Under the pieces are notes generated by a model. The model saw nothing but the letters and a program-made list of their open reading frames with translations, ran no database searches and was not told the origin of the DNA. Both the position numbers and the translations under genes were made by a program. A stretch of DNA of 64,000 nucleotides from Candidatus Sulfotelmatobacter sp. (GTDB lineage: Bacteria; Acidobacteriota; Terriglobia; Terriglobales; Acidobacteriaceae): NCBI GenBank assembly GCA_030041215.1, contig JASHOH010000117.1, forward strand, positions 1 to 64,000. The letters run 5' to 3'. Below are positions 1 through 9,264 of this stretch, piece by piece; within the stretch, counting starts at the first letter, position 1; each line of letters starts with the position of its first letter.

Positions 1-477
1 GTCGGCTATGGCCTGCAGTTGCGTGAGAAGCAGAAAGCCAAGCGCATTTACTTCACGCTGGAAGACCAGTTCCGCAACTATTTTGAGAAGGCCGCCAAGT
101 CGCGCGGGGTCACCGGCGCGAAGCTGCTCGAACAACTCGAGCGGCGTCTGGACAACGTCGTTTACCGTCTTGGCTTCGCGCAGTCACGTCGCCAGGCACG
201 CCAGTTGGTGCGCCACGGGCACGTAGCTGTCAACGGCAAGAAGGTAAATATTCCTTCGTACCAGGTCAACGCGGGCCAGGAAGTTTCAATTCGCGAAAAC
301 AGCAAGAAACTGCCCGTGCTCGAACTGGCGAAAGAATACGCGAGCCATGGCACCACGCCGACCTGGCTGGAAGTGGACCGCGACAATTACAAGGCGAAGG
401 TTCTGTCGTTGCCCAAGCGGGAAGATATTCAACTGCCAGTGAATGAGCAGTTGATTGTTGAGTTGTACAGTAAGTAA
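1..477 (+). CDS. rpsD: 30S ribosomal protein S4 (5' truncated by window edge)
   Basis: Primary 16S rRNA-binding protein of the small ribosomal subunit. The reading frame is open from base 1 to the TAA at 475-477, so the true start lies upstream and about the first quarter of the protein is missing. The visible part carries the S4 RNA-binding fold, recognisable from [27 protein letters not shown] and [12 protein letters not shown], and ends in the usual C-terminal ELYSK-like tail. Position before rpoA and rplQ is the standard order of the alpha operon. In other bacteria S4 autoregulates this operon, but the leader is outside the window. Identification is secure. Confidence 0.97.
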   Translation, partial: VGYGLQLREKQKAKRIYFTLEDQFRNYFEKAAKSRGVTGAKLLEQLERRLDNVVYRLGFAQSRRQARQLVRHGHVAVNGKKVNIPSYQVNAGQEVSIRENSKKLPVLELAKEYASHGTTPTWLEVDRDNYKAKVLSLPKREDIQLPVNEQLIVELYSK

Positions 478-483
478 CGCTGT

Positions 484-540
484 TTAGCGGGCGCGAGCGA
501 AGCGGGAGCCCGCCGGCGTCATCCCGAGCGAAGCGAAGGA
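484..540. repeat. Hairpin repeat, S-type copy 1 (rpsD-rpoA gap)
   Basis: A GCGGGC...GCCCGC inverted repeat with the internal motif GAGCGAAGCGGGAG, followed by GTCATCCCGAGCGAAGCG at 518-535. The first 27 bases recur almost exactly at 1717-1745 in the next gap of the same operon. The second half belongs to the GTCATCC(T/C)GAGCG family seen at 14.3, 30.8, 46.8 and 54.5 kb. It occupies most of an unusually long gap between two co-transcribed essential genes. Confidence 0.75.
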
Positions 541-665
541 TATTGCTCTTTTTTAGATTTTGGTCCAGTACACATTCGTGCCAGATCAGCCTGTGCAGCG
601 TTGACCTGAATCCGGACCGATTCAGCGAGCCGCACCGAGCCACATGGCCGAAGGAGAAAAACAAA

Positions 666-1703
<1,038 letters not shown>

Positions 1704-1716
1704 GTTGAGGCGGCTA

Positions 1717-1785
1717 GCGGGCGTGAGCGAAGCGGGAGCCCGCTGCCGAAATCCCGAGCGTTTCTTGCGAGGGAACTCAATCGTT
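1717..1785. repeat. Hairpin repeat, S-type copy 2 (rpoA-rplQ gap)
   Basis: Near copy of the 484-540 element: GCGGGC...GCCCGC inverted repeat around GAGCGAAGCGGGAG, followed by a degraded ATCCCGAGCG segment. It lies directly after the rpoA stop and is followed at 1798 by a twin-hairpin element of another family. Confidence 0.7.
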
Positions 1786-1797
1786 TTAGAAACAGCT

Positions 1798-1860
1798 TTG
1801 AAGGGGCGCGGCTTCAGCCGCGCCGCCCAGACTAAGAAATATTCGGGGCTTTAGCCCCGG
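1798..1860. repeat. Twin-hairpin (BIME-like) element, copy 1
   Basis: Two GC-rich hairpins separated by about 20 bases: GGCGCGGC-TTCA-GCCGCGCC at 1805-1824 and CGGGGCTTTAGCCCCGG at 1844-1860. The second hairpin ends ten bases before the rplQ start codon and is followed by a short T-rich stretch, so it could act as a terminator/attenuator or RNA-stability element between rpoA and rplQ. Related copies are at 41561, 45390, 50922, 56669 and 57363. Confidence 0.75.
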
Positions 1861-1870
1861 GGGTTTTTCC

Positions 1871-2374
1871 ATGCGTCACAAAGTAGCAGGCTACAAACTC
1901 GGACGTAACACCGCGCACCGGCGCTCGCTGCTGCGCAACCTGGTCACCTCGGTGATCGTGGAAGAGCGCATCGAAACCACCGTTCCCAAGGCCAAAGCCG
2001 CGCGCCCGCTGGTCGAGAAGATGATCACGCTCGGCAAACGCGGCGATCTCGCCGCCCGCCGTCTCGCTGCCGGTTATCTGATGACTGACGAAGCCGTGGT
2101 GAAACTATTTGACACCATCGGCCCGCGCTTCGGCGACCGCGACGGAGGATACACGCGCGTCATCCGCACTGGATGGAACAAGGGCGATGGCGCCGACCGC
2201 GCCTTTCTCGAACTGCTGGGCAGCGAAAAAGTGCTCGACGAGAAGCGCGAGAAGCGCGCCGAACTCCGCGCCAAGAAGGCTGCCGAAGCTAAGAAGGCGA
2301 TGGAAGAGGCCGAAGCCCAGGCCGCACAAGAGGGCGGAGCGGAACCAGCAAAAGAGGAAGACAAGAAAGAGTAG
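1871..2374 (+). CDS. rplQ: 50S ribosomal protein L17
   Basis: Large-subunit ribosomal protein. The N-terminal ~115 residues match L17 throughout (MRHKVAGYKLGRNTAHRRSL at the start, then the NLVTSVIVEERIETT, KAKAARPLVEKMITLGKRGD and TRVIRTGWNKGDGA stretches). The protein has 167 residues, longer than the common ~120-130, because of a Lys/Glu/Ala-rich tail of about 45 residues likely to be disordered, a common variation in this family. Last gene of the rpsD-rpoA-rplQ operon; a terminator follows at 2451. Confidence 0.97.
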   Translation: MRHKVAGYKLGRNTAHRRSLLRNLVTSVIVEERIETTVPKAKAARPLVEKMITLGKRGDLAARRLAAGYLMTDEAVVKLFDTIGPRFGDRDGGYTRVIRTGWNKGDGADRAFLELLGSEKVLDEKREKRAELRAKKAAEAKKAMEEAEAQAAQEGGAEPAKEEDKKE

Positions 2375-2400
2375 CAGGAGAAGAAGGAGCTTTTGGGTGA

Positions 2401-2420
2401 CGCAGCGCTTGAGCGCTGCG
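2401..2420. repeat. GC palindrome
   Basis: CGCAGCGCTTGAGCGCTGCG is a perfect inverted repeat (nine-base arms, TG loop). The same core with GA in the loop recurs at about 54799-54815 and 54979-54996, so it belongs to the intergenic hairpin families. It lies 27 bases past the rplQ stop. Confidence 0.7.
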
Positions 2421-2450
2421 ATCAAACCTATTTTTATCGACAAACTATCA

Positions 2451-2480
2451 GGCACGGCGCTAGCCGTGCCTTTCTCTTTT
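2451..2480 (+). terminator. Intrinsic terminator of the rpsD-rpoA-rplQ operon
   Basis: Perfect eight-base stem GGCACGGC / GCCGTGCC with a GCTA loop, followed by TTTCTCTTTT. It ends 25 bases before the convergent methyltransferase gene. Confidence 0.8.
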
Positions 2481-2504
2481 CGCCTGTAATCGGCGCAATC
2501 GGCC

Positions 2505-3164
2505 TTACTTAAACGCCTCCACGAACAACGAATGCGGCAGGGCCTTAACATCTCCCGGCTCATACGCAGGCGGCGCTTCGCTATATAGCCGACTCTTTCC
2601 TTCGGCTGACTCCTCGACATGTCCGAAGCCAGCGTTCTGCAGCATTTCATTCAAATAATCAAAGTCGAACGCCGTCCGATGCTGGCCATCGCAGAAAACA
2701 AAATTTGAAAACCGCCCGCCGAGGGAATCGAAATGCCGCGGAAAGGAATCCTCAAACCAATCGCGACGTCCCTGCTGATAAGCCGTGATCGCGTTTTTCA
2801 AACTCGGCACCACCAGCCGCAACCCGCCTTCGTCCTTGAGCACGCGACGACATTCGCGAAGCAGGTGGTTCAACTCATCTGGATAAAAATGCTCGATCAT
2901 GTGCGTCGAATAGATCGAGTCCACGGAATTCGAGGCGTAAGGCAGGCCACAGCGCACGTCGAGCCAGAGGTCGACTTTGTGCTGAGGATTGGCATCAATA
3001 TTCACGAAGCCGTCGATATATTTCGTGCCGCAGCCAAGATGCAGATGCAACCGCCTGCCATTGCGCGGACGCAAGGCATATGCGCACTTTTTCAGCCAGT
3101 AGTTAGGCAGCGTGGCCTTCGAGAGACCGAGAAAATACAGGTCCTTGTAACGCTGATGAAGCAA
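2505..3164 (-). CDS. Class I SAM-dependent methyltransferase
   Basis: Predicted SAM-dependent methyltransferase of 219 residues. Motif I reads LHLGCGTKYIDGFVNIDANP (about residues 41-60), typical of the methyltransferase-11-like subgroup found near polysaccharide or glycan genes. Motif IV/post-I features follow in LPYASNSVDSIYSTHMIEHF and LLRECRRVLKDEGGLRLVVP. The C-terminal part (about 120-219) has a Tyr/Phe-rich region consistent with this subgroup. Substrate cannot be told. It is convergent with rplQ and has no strand-mate upstream, so it is probably monocistronic. Confidence 0.8.
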   Translation of the reverse strand: MLHQRYKDLYFLGLSKATLPNYWLKKCAYALRPRNGRRLHLHLGCGTKYIDGFVNIDANPQHKVDLWLDVRCGLPYASNSVDSIYSTHMIEHFYPDELNHLLRECRRVLKDEGGLRLVVPSLKNAITAYQQGRRDWFEDSFPRHFDSLGGRFSNFVFCDGQHRTAFDFDYLNEMLQNAGFGHVEESAEGKSRLYSEAPPAYEPGDVKALPHSLFVEAFK

Positions 3165-3320
3165 TGGTTGCCCTCGGATTGCGGTGAATTATACGACAGC
3201 AAAGCCTGTGCGCATCTGTGGGCGACTAGGCGGCCACAGCAATCCGCTTGTACATGTCCTGAAGTGTCTCCCAGCGGTAATCTTGTTGCCAGTTGCAGTG
3301 CCTATAAACTTCTTCTCAGG

Positions 3321-3812
3321 ATGGGCTTTACCCGCACACAGATCGCGATTGCCGTCAGCGTTGGCGCGCTCATGGTGTTTGGTTTTCTCGGCTACATCTG
3401 GTGGCTGAGCAACCAGGGGCCGGTGCTGGCGCGCTCGGAAGAGCACGATCCGCTGACTGGGCTGCCGGTCAGCATCAAGATGAATCCCCTGCGCGACCGC
3501 ACCATCGAGCGCAGTGCAAACAAGTTTTTGCGTGAATTGCGTGACGGACATTGCGACCAACTGCTGGCCGAATGGGAGCACGATTACCGCAAGAAATACG
3601 CGCACTTTATCTGCAATTCCGAGGCCCAGCATCCACTCATTTCGTGGGAACTGGCCGAGTGGGAAACCGCACCGCCGCTCACCATCCTTCACTACCGCGG
3701 CATTCGGCTGAATCATCCCGGACAAGCCGCAACGTACCAAGAACAATTCACTGTGACGACGGAAAACAAGAACGGCGAGTGGACGGTGACGAAGTATGAC
3801 GCGATGTACTGA
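3321..3812 (+). CDS. Hypothetical membrane-anchored protein
   Basis: 163-residue protein with one N-terminal transmembrane helix (about residues 8-29, IAIAVSVGALMVFGFLGYIW) and a soluble, probably extracytoplasmic remainder. The remainder resembles no family I can name. The frame is open far upstream, but that part overlaps the opposite-strand methyltransferase and shows no protein-like composition, so ATG at 3321, just ahead of the hydrophobic segment, is preferred. The C-terminal half (TYQEQFTVTTENKNGEWTVT) looks like a beta-rich fold of the NTF2-like or lipoprotein-like sort, which is only an impression. Confidence 0.6.
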   Translation: MGFTRTQIAIAVSVGALMVFGFLGYIWWLSNQGPVLARSEEHDPLTGLPVSIKMNPLRDRTIERSANKFLRELRDGHCDQLLAEWEHDYRKKYAHFICNSEAQHPLISWELAEWETAPPLTILHYRGIRLNHPGQAATYQEQFTVTTENKNGEWTVTKYDAMY

Positions 3813-3857
3813 AACCCAGAGGTCATCGCATCATAGAACCGTCAGTTCAGGTTAAAG

Positions 3858-4148
3858 ATGAAAATGGGAACGTCCTGGAATTGGGCGCACTACATCTGTT
3901 ACGGTCTGTTCTTCGGTCTGTGGATGTCGGTTTGCAACATCGGCCGAATGCCCTCGACCAGCATTCGCAAGATAGTATTCACCACTGTCGCCAGTTCGGT
4001 TTTCTTCTGGTTTGCCGTCGGCCTATTGGAAAGTTTTGGCTGGCGAGCGCTTCGCAGTCCGATCGTTTTTCTGAGTATTCCGTCTGCGCTATCTGCTCTC
4101 CTGGTGCTATGGTGGGCCAGGCGCGGACAATGGAGAAGTAAGACCTGA
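3858..4148 (+). CDS. Small integral membrane protein, unknown function
   Basis: 96 residues, almost entirely hydrophobic, with three probable helices (about 10-30, 38-60, 68-87). Starts with MKMGTSWNWAHYICYGLFFG. An in-frame ATG six bases downstream is an equally possible start. It follows the preceding membrane-anchored protein by 45 bases on the same strand, so the two may be co-transcribed. I do not recognise the family. Confidence 0.55.
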   Translation: MKMGTSWNWAHYICYGLFFGLWMSVCNIGRMPSTSIRKIVFTTVASSVFFWFAVGLLESFGWRALRSPIVFLSIPSALSALLVLWWARRGQWRSKT

Positions 4149-4221
4149 CGCGCGAAAATCGTCGTTCGGCGCCGTGCGCAGGCGCCCTCAGCAACGTCGA
4201 GCCCTAGCGGCTAGAGCTGGC

Positions 4222-4737
4222 CTAAGCTGCCGGTTTTTGCACTACCGAGGTCGTGCCCTTACTGAATGCCTTCCACCAGATCAGAATCAAAATCTGCGCT
4301 GCAATCGCGGCGCACGTATCCAGCACAACATCTCTCCATGTTCCCGTGCGTGTAGGGATAAAACTCTGGTGCCATTCATCCAGGCTGGCGACGATTGCCG
4401 TACCGAGAACCGCCAGGCCGGCCCAGCGTGCCATCCATTTCACACTGGCTTTTGGCCACGTAGCGCGCCAGGCGCGGAAGAGCAGAAAGCACAACATTCC
4501 ATATCCAACAACATGTCCCGTTTTACGGATGTAAAAGTGCCAGTGGTCGAAGCGCTCCCAATCCATGTTGAAGAGATAATGCAGCAAGGGATAGAGAATG
4601 CGGCTCGTGTTCTCCGCCGAGGCCAGAGCTGTGGATTCGATGGCGATCACAATGAGCCAAAGAATGGCAGCGATCCAGGCTTTGAGGAGATCGTGACGTT
4701 TTGAGCTCAAGAGAAAAGGTGGCGACAAAGTACTCAT
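4222..4737 (-). CDS. VanZ-like membrane protein
   Basis: Polytopic protein of the VanZ family, named after the teicoplanin-resistance accessory protein; biochemical role unknown. Family signature: FYIRKTGHVVGYGMLCFLL in the middle and SLDEWHQSFIPTRTGTWRDV before the last helix. The frame is open to 4833, but the first 32 codons there are made of the AT-rich repeat, so ATG at 4737 (MSTLSPPF) is the better start, giving 171 residues with four to five helices. It follows guaB on the same strand across a 133-base gap containing the AT-rich stem-loop. Confidence 0.8.
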   Translation of the reverse strand: MSTLSPPFLLSSKRHDLLKAWIAAILWLIVIAIESTALASAENTSRILYPLLHYLFNMDWERFDHWHFYIRKTGHVVGYGMLCFLLFRAWRATWPKASVKWMARWAGLAVLGTAIVASLDEWHQSFIPTRTGTWRDVVLDTCAAIAAQILILIWWKAFSKGTTSVVQKPAA

Positions 4738-4739
4738 AG

Positions 4740-4868
4740 ACAGTTTAGAAAACAATTTTGTAATTTTTGATCGGATAATTTTGTAATTTGGAAATCCGGA
4801 TTCAAGTCGAATACTCAGATTCTCAGTTACCAAATTTCAAAAATCGCTAAATTACTAAATTACCAAAT
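4740..4868. repeat. AT-rich inverted repeat, copy 1
   Basis: Left arm rich in TTTTGTAATTT, right arm rich in AAATTACTAAATTACC, around a mixed centre near 4795-4825. The arms can pair imperfectly into a long stem. Its composition differs sharply from the GC-rich surroundings. A related element is at 7508-7618 before nusA. Confidence 0.7.
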
Positions 4869-4870
4869 CC

Positions 4871-6400
<1,530 letters not shown>

Positions 6401-6402
6401 TT

Positions 6403-6431
6403 ATTGTAGAGAGGAGCGCGGGTTGGGGCAA
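6403..6431 (-). promoter_or_regulatory. Candidate sigma-70 promoter of guaB
   Basis: On the minus strand TTGCCC (6431-6426) and TACAAT (6408-6403) are separated by exactly 17 bases. The pair fits between the end of the antitoxin gene at 6433 and the guaB start at 6379, giving a leader of roughly 20 bases. Confidence 0.5.
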
Positions 6432-6432
6432 A

Positions 6433-6774
6433 TCATAGGCGTAGATCGGCGATCGGGTCGACCCGCCGAACCTGAATCTCGTTCTCACGTTTGCGCGTCT
6501 GGGCGATGTCGTAGGCCGCTTGCATTCGCATGAGAGTGTCCATCTTCACGCCGAAGGCCTTTTCGATGCGCAGCGCCATCTTGATTGATAGGTCGGCTTT
6601 GCTGTTGAGAAGACTGGAAAGCGCAGGCCTTGAAACCTTGAGCGCTGCTGCGGCAGCCGTTACCGTCAAGCCGGAAGGCTGAATGATTTTGCCCACGATA
6701 GCAATCCGTAGTCGACTCCTCCTGGACGGCGCGCCGCTGCGGGCCTTACGCGAGATACTCCCTTTGCTCGGCAT
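6433..6774 (-). CDS. Orphan HigA-type XRE antitoxin
   Basis: 113-residue helix-turn-helix protein of the HigA addiction-module antitoxin family, which normally binds a HigB toxin and represses its operon. Seen: HTH at about residues 35-75 (TVTAAAAALKVSRPALSSLL), then ADLSIKMALRIEKAFGVKM and the HigA-like end LMRMQAAYDIAQTRKRE. A basic N-terminal extension of about 25 residues is unusual. No HigB-like gene lies upstream: the 187-base gap to 6961 is too short and shows no similar translation. It therefore looks like a solitary antitoxin, domesticated regulator or remnant. Confidence 0.75.
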   Translation of the reverse strand: MPSKGSISRKARSGAPSRRSRLRIAIVGKIIQPSGLTVTAAAAALKVSRPALSSLLNSKADLSIKMALRIEKAFGVKMDTLMRMQAAYDIAQTRKRENEIQVRRVDPIADLRL

Positions 6775-6902
6775 GTCGCTAATCTGTCAGCCGGGATAAT
6801 ATCATCGTCCCCTCCGCAGACCCCGTTTGTCTTTTCCCTCCACCCGGCGTATATTAGAAAACTGAGAACTGTTGTGTAACACGGCATTTGGCGAGGCACA
6901 CC

Positions 6903-6924
6903 AGTGGGCGCAAGCCCACTTTTT
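6903..6924 (+). terminator. Terminator-like leader hairpin upstream of rimP
   Basis: Perfect seven-base stem AGTGGGC / GCCCACT closed by a GCAA (GNRA) tetraloop and followed by five T residues (6920-6924). It lies 50-70 bases before rimP and points into the operon, so it could be an attenuator or a 5' stabilising structure; it could also close a transcript entering from upstream. Confidence 0.6.
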
Positions 6925-6973
6925 CGTTGCGGAGAAATCTGCCTGACATAGCAGCTCGCAAGTGACTGTTAGT

Positions 6974-7504
6974 ATGGCACTTGAGCTGGATCGCATACGC
7001 GAGATCGCGGAGCGGGTGGCGAGCTCCAGCGGCCTCGAAGTGGTCGATGTAGAGTTGCGCGGCAGCGGGCCGGCGCGCATGTTGCGCGTGTTTTTGGACA
7101 AGCCCGGCGCTGCTGCGGGCGATGCGCTCGGCGGCGTGACGCACGGCGATTGCGCTGACTTCAGCCGCGAGTTTGGCACGATTCTCGATGTCGAAGATGT
7201 GGTGCCTGGCGGGTCGTACACGCTGGAGGTTTCGTCTCCGGGGCTCGACCGCAAGCTGACGAAGGCTGCGGATTTCGAGCGCTTTGTCGGTAGCCGCGTG
7301 AAGCTGATGACGCGCCAACCGGTGAATAACAACCGCCATTTTGAAGGACGGCTGGAAAGTTTTCGCGACGGCCGCCTGATTCTGGATACCAGCGTAGCGA
7401 GTAAAAAGTCGCGCAAGAAAATGGGCGCGGCAGCAGGTGAAAGGCAGAAGGTTGAGATTGAGTTCGCCAACGTGGAGAAGGCGAATTTGGTGCCGGAAAT
7501 CTAG
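6974..7504 (+). CDS. rimP: Ribosome maturation factor RimP
   Basis: Assists late assembly of the 30S subunit. RimP signature: GLEVVDVELRGSG, then THGDCADFSREFGTILDVED and YTLEVSSPGLDRKLTKAADF. ATG at 6974 (MALELDRI) gives 176 residues; GTG at 6962 in the same frame is an alternative adding four residues. The C-terminal SH3-like domain contains a short Lys-rich insertion (KKSRKKMG, about residues 141-148). First gene of the rimP-nusA-infB-DUF503-rbfA-nrnA series, in the order usual for bacteria. Confidence 0.93.
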   Translation: MALELDRIREIAERVASSSGLEVVDVELRGSGPARMLRVFLDKPGAAAGDALGGVTHGDCADFSREFGTILDVEDVVPGGSYTLEVSSPGLDRKLTKAADFERFVGSRVKLMTRQPVNNNRHFEGRLESFRDGRLILDTSVASKKSRKKMGAAAGERQKVEIEFANVEKANLVPEI

Positions 7505-7507
7505 GGG

Positions 7508-7618
7508 ATTGAGTAATTGTGTAATTTGGTAATCGGGTAATTTGAAAAAACGCTGCGGCAGTCGTACCGGGGTATTCAAATTACCAAATTACAAAATTTC
7601 CAAATTACCAAATTGTTT
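7508..7618. repeat. AT-rich inverted repeat abutting nusA, copy 2
   Basis: Fills the whole rimP-nusA gap. GGTAATTTGA at 7536-7545 pairs perfectly with TCAAATTACC at 7574-7583, and the flanking TAATTTGGTAAT / ATTACCAAATTAC runs extend the stem imperfectly; a 28-base GC-richer loop lies between. The right arm ends two bases before the nusA ATG, and no Shine-Dalgarno sequence is present. Confidence 0.75.
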
Positions 7619-7620
7619 TT

Positions 7621-9165
7621 ATGGCTAGTGAGCTTTACAACACAATTGACGCGCTGAGCCGAGAAAAGGGGATTGACCCGCAGATCGTAGTGTCGGCGGT
7701 GGAAGACGCCATCGTGATGGCGACCCGCAAATACTACAAGACGCAGGAAAACCTCCGCGCCGAGCTCGACCGCGAAACTGGCAAGATCAATGCTTATGCG
7801 GTGAAGACCGTCGTCGAAACGCCGGAGCAGGTGGAAGATCCTCTGTTGCAGATCACGCTGGAAGATGCGCGCAAGATCGATCCGAACCTGGAAGTTGGCG
7901 GAGAGTTGCGTACTCCAAAAGCTACCGAAGGCATTCTTGGCCGCATTGCCGCCCAACTTGCGAAGCAGGTGATCTTCCAGAAAGTGCGCGAGGCCGAGCG
8001 CGACACGGTTTACAACGAATACATCGGGCGTGTGAACGAAGTCGTAAACGCGACCGTGAAGCGCATCGAAGGCCCGGACATCATCTTCGACATCGGCAAG
8101 GCCGAAGCCCGCATGCCGCGTAAAGAGCAGTCGCGGCTGGAGTCGTTCGCCATTGGCGAGCGCGTGCGCGTGGTGATTGCTCGCGTTGAGAAAGCCTCGA
8201 AAGGTCCGGGCGTGGTGGTTTCGCGGGCCGTACCCGAACTCGTGCAGCATCTGTTCCAAACTGAAGTTCCGGAGATTTACGACGGAACTGTAGTCATCCG
8301 CGCCATTGCCCGTGAAGCCGGCGAGCGCACCAAGATCGCCGTGATGTCGAAAGACAAGGACGTCGACGCTGTCGGTGCGTGCGTGGGCATGAAAGGCATG
8401 CGCGTGCAGTCGATTATCCGTGAGCTCCACGGAGAAAAGATCGACATCATCGAGTTCCACGAAGATCCGGTCACGTTCGCTGAAAAAGCTTTGCAGCCGG
8501 CGAAGGTGAGCAAGGTCACGGTGCTCGATACGACAAACAAGCACCTCGAGGTAGTGGTCGACGACAGCCAGCTCTCGCTTGCCATCGGCAAGAAAGGCCA
8601 GAACGTGCGGCTGGCGGCGAAGCTGCTGGGATGGAAGATCGACATCAAGAGCGAAGAAGAGAAGCGCCAGGAAGTCGAGCAGCAGATGTCGGCGCTGGCT
8701 CCGCAAACCGCGACCCCGCTGGAAAACGTGCCTGGATTGGGCGAAGGCGTGGTTGAAAAACTCACTGCCGCGGGCGTAACCACCGTGGAAGCTTTGGCTG
8801 ACATGACTCCAGAGCAGCTCGAAGCGATTGAAGGCATCGGCCCGAAGACAGTGGAGAAGATCAGCCTTGCCGTGAATAATTATTTTGCTGGATTGGAGCA
8901 GGGCTCTTCTGCGGAAGGTGCTGCGGCAGAAGGTGCGGCCGTGGCGGAAGGTGAGGGTGCTGCCGAGGGCCAGACCTCAGCCACCGAGGCTTCTTCTCTC
9001 GGGGATGAGATTACCGCGGAAATGCCGGCAGTGACTGAAGAAGTCTCAGGCGAAGGCTTGCACGTCGAAGGATCCCCGGCTGGCGGCGCAAATCAGCATC
9101 AACTGGGATCCTCCGAAGAGGAGCCTGTTGAAGAAGCCGAACAGGCCTCTGAGAATAAAGAGTAA
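7621..9165 (+). CDS. nusA: Transcription termination/antitermination protein NusA
   Basis: Binds RNA polymerase and nascent RNA, and modulates pausing, termination and antitermination. The 514 residues comprise the N-terminal polymerase-binding domain (about 1-125), S1 domain (about 130-205), two KH domains (GACVGMKGMRVQSIIRELHG and LAIGKKGQNVRLAAKLLGW) and a C-terminal helix-hairpin-helix region (TPLENVPGLGEGVVEKLTAA; IEGIGPKTVEKISLAV, about 360-420). The last ~90 residues are an Ala/Glu/Gly-rich acidic tail of low complexity. ATG at 7621 follows directly on the AT-rich repeat without a recognisable ribosome-binding site. Confidence 0.96.
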   Translation: MASELYNTIDALSREKGIDPQIVVSAVEDAIVMATRKYYKTQENLRAELDRETGKINAYAVKTVVETPEQVEDPLLQITLEDARKIDPNLEVGGELRTPKATEGILGRIAAQLAKQVIFQKVREAERDTVYNEYIGRVNEVVNATVKRIEGPDIIFDIGKAEARMPRKEQSRLESFAIGERVRVVIARVEKASKGPGVVVSRAVPELVQHLFQTEVPEIYDGTVVIRAIAREAGERTKIAVMSKDKDVDAVGACVGMKGMRVQSIIRELHGEKIDIIEFHEDPVTFAEKALQPAKVSKVTVLDTTNKHLEVVVDDSQLSLAIGKKGQNVRLAAKLLGWKIDIKSEEEKRQEVEQQMSALAPQTATPLENVPGLGEGVVEKLTAAGVTTVEALADMTPEQLEAIEGIGPKTVEKISLAVNNYFAGLEQGSSAEGAAAEGAAVAEGEGAAEGQTSATEASSLGDEITAEMPAVTEEVSGEGLHVEGSPAGGANQHQLGSSEEEPVEEAEQASENKE

Positions 9166-9264
9166 TCATGGCACGCTCGACTAGTTTCGGCGTGGTGCAC
9201 AAGAAAAGGACTCCGTGAGGTCACGATGAAGACCTAAACACAACACGGAGAAACGAAAGGCCGG

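Noticed and set aside
2733-3320. Long upstream extension of the membrane-anchored protein
   Set aside because: Overlaps the methyltransferase on the other strand and lacks protein-like composition before the ATG at 3321.
9168-9218. 17-codon ORF between nusA and infB
   Set aside because: Too short, no family match and no separate ribosome-binding site; kept only as a remark.
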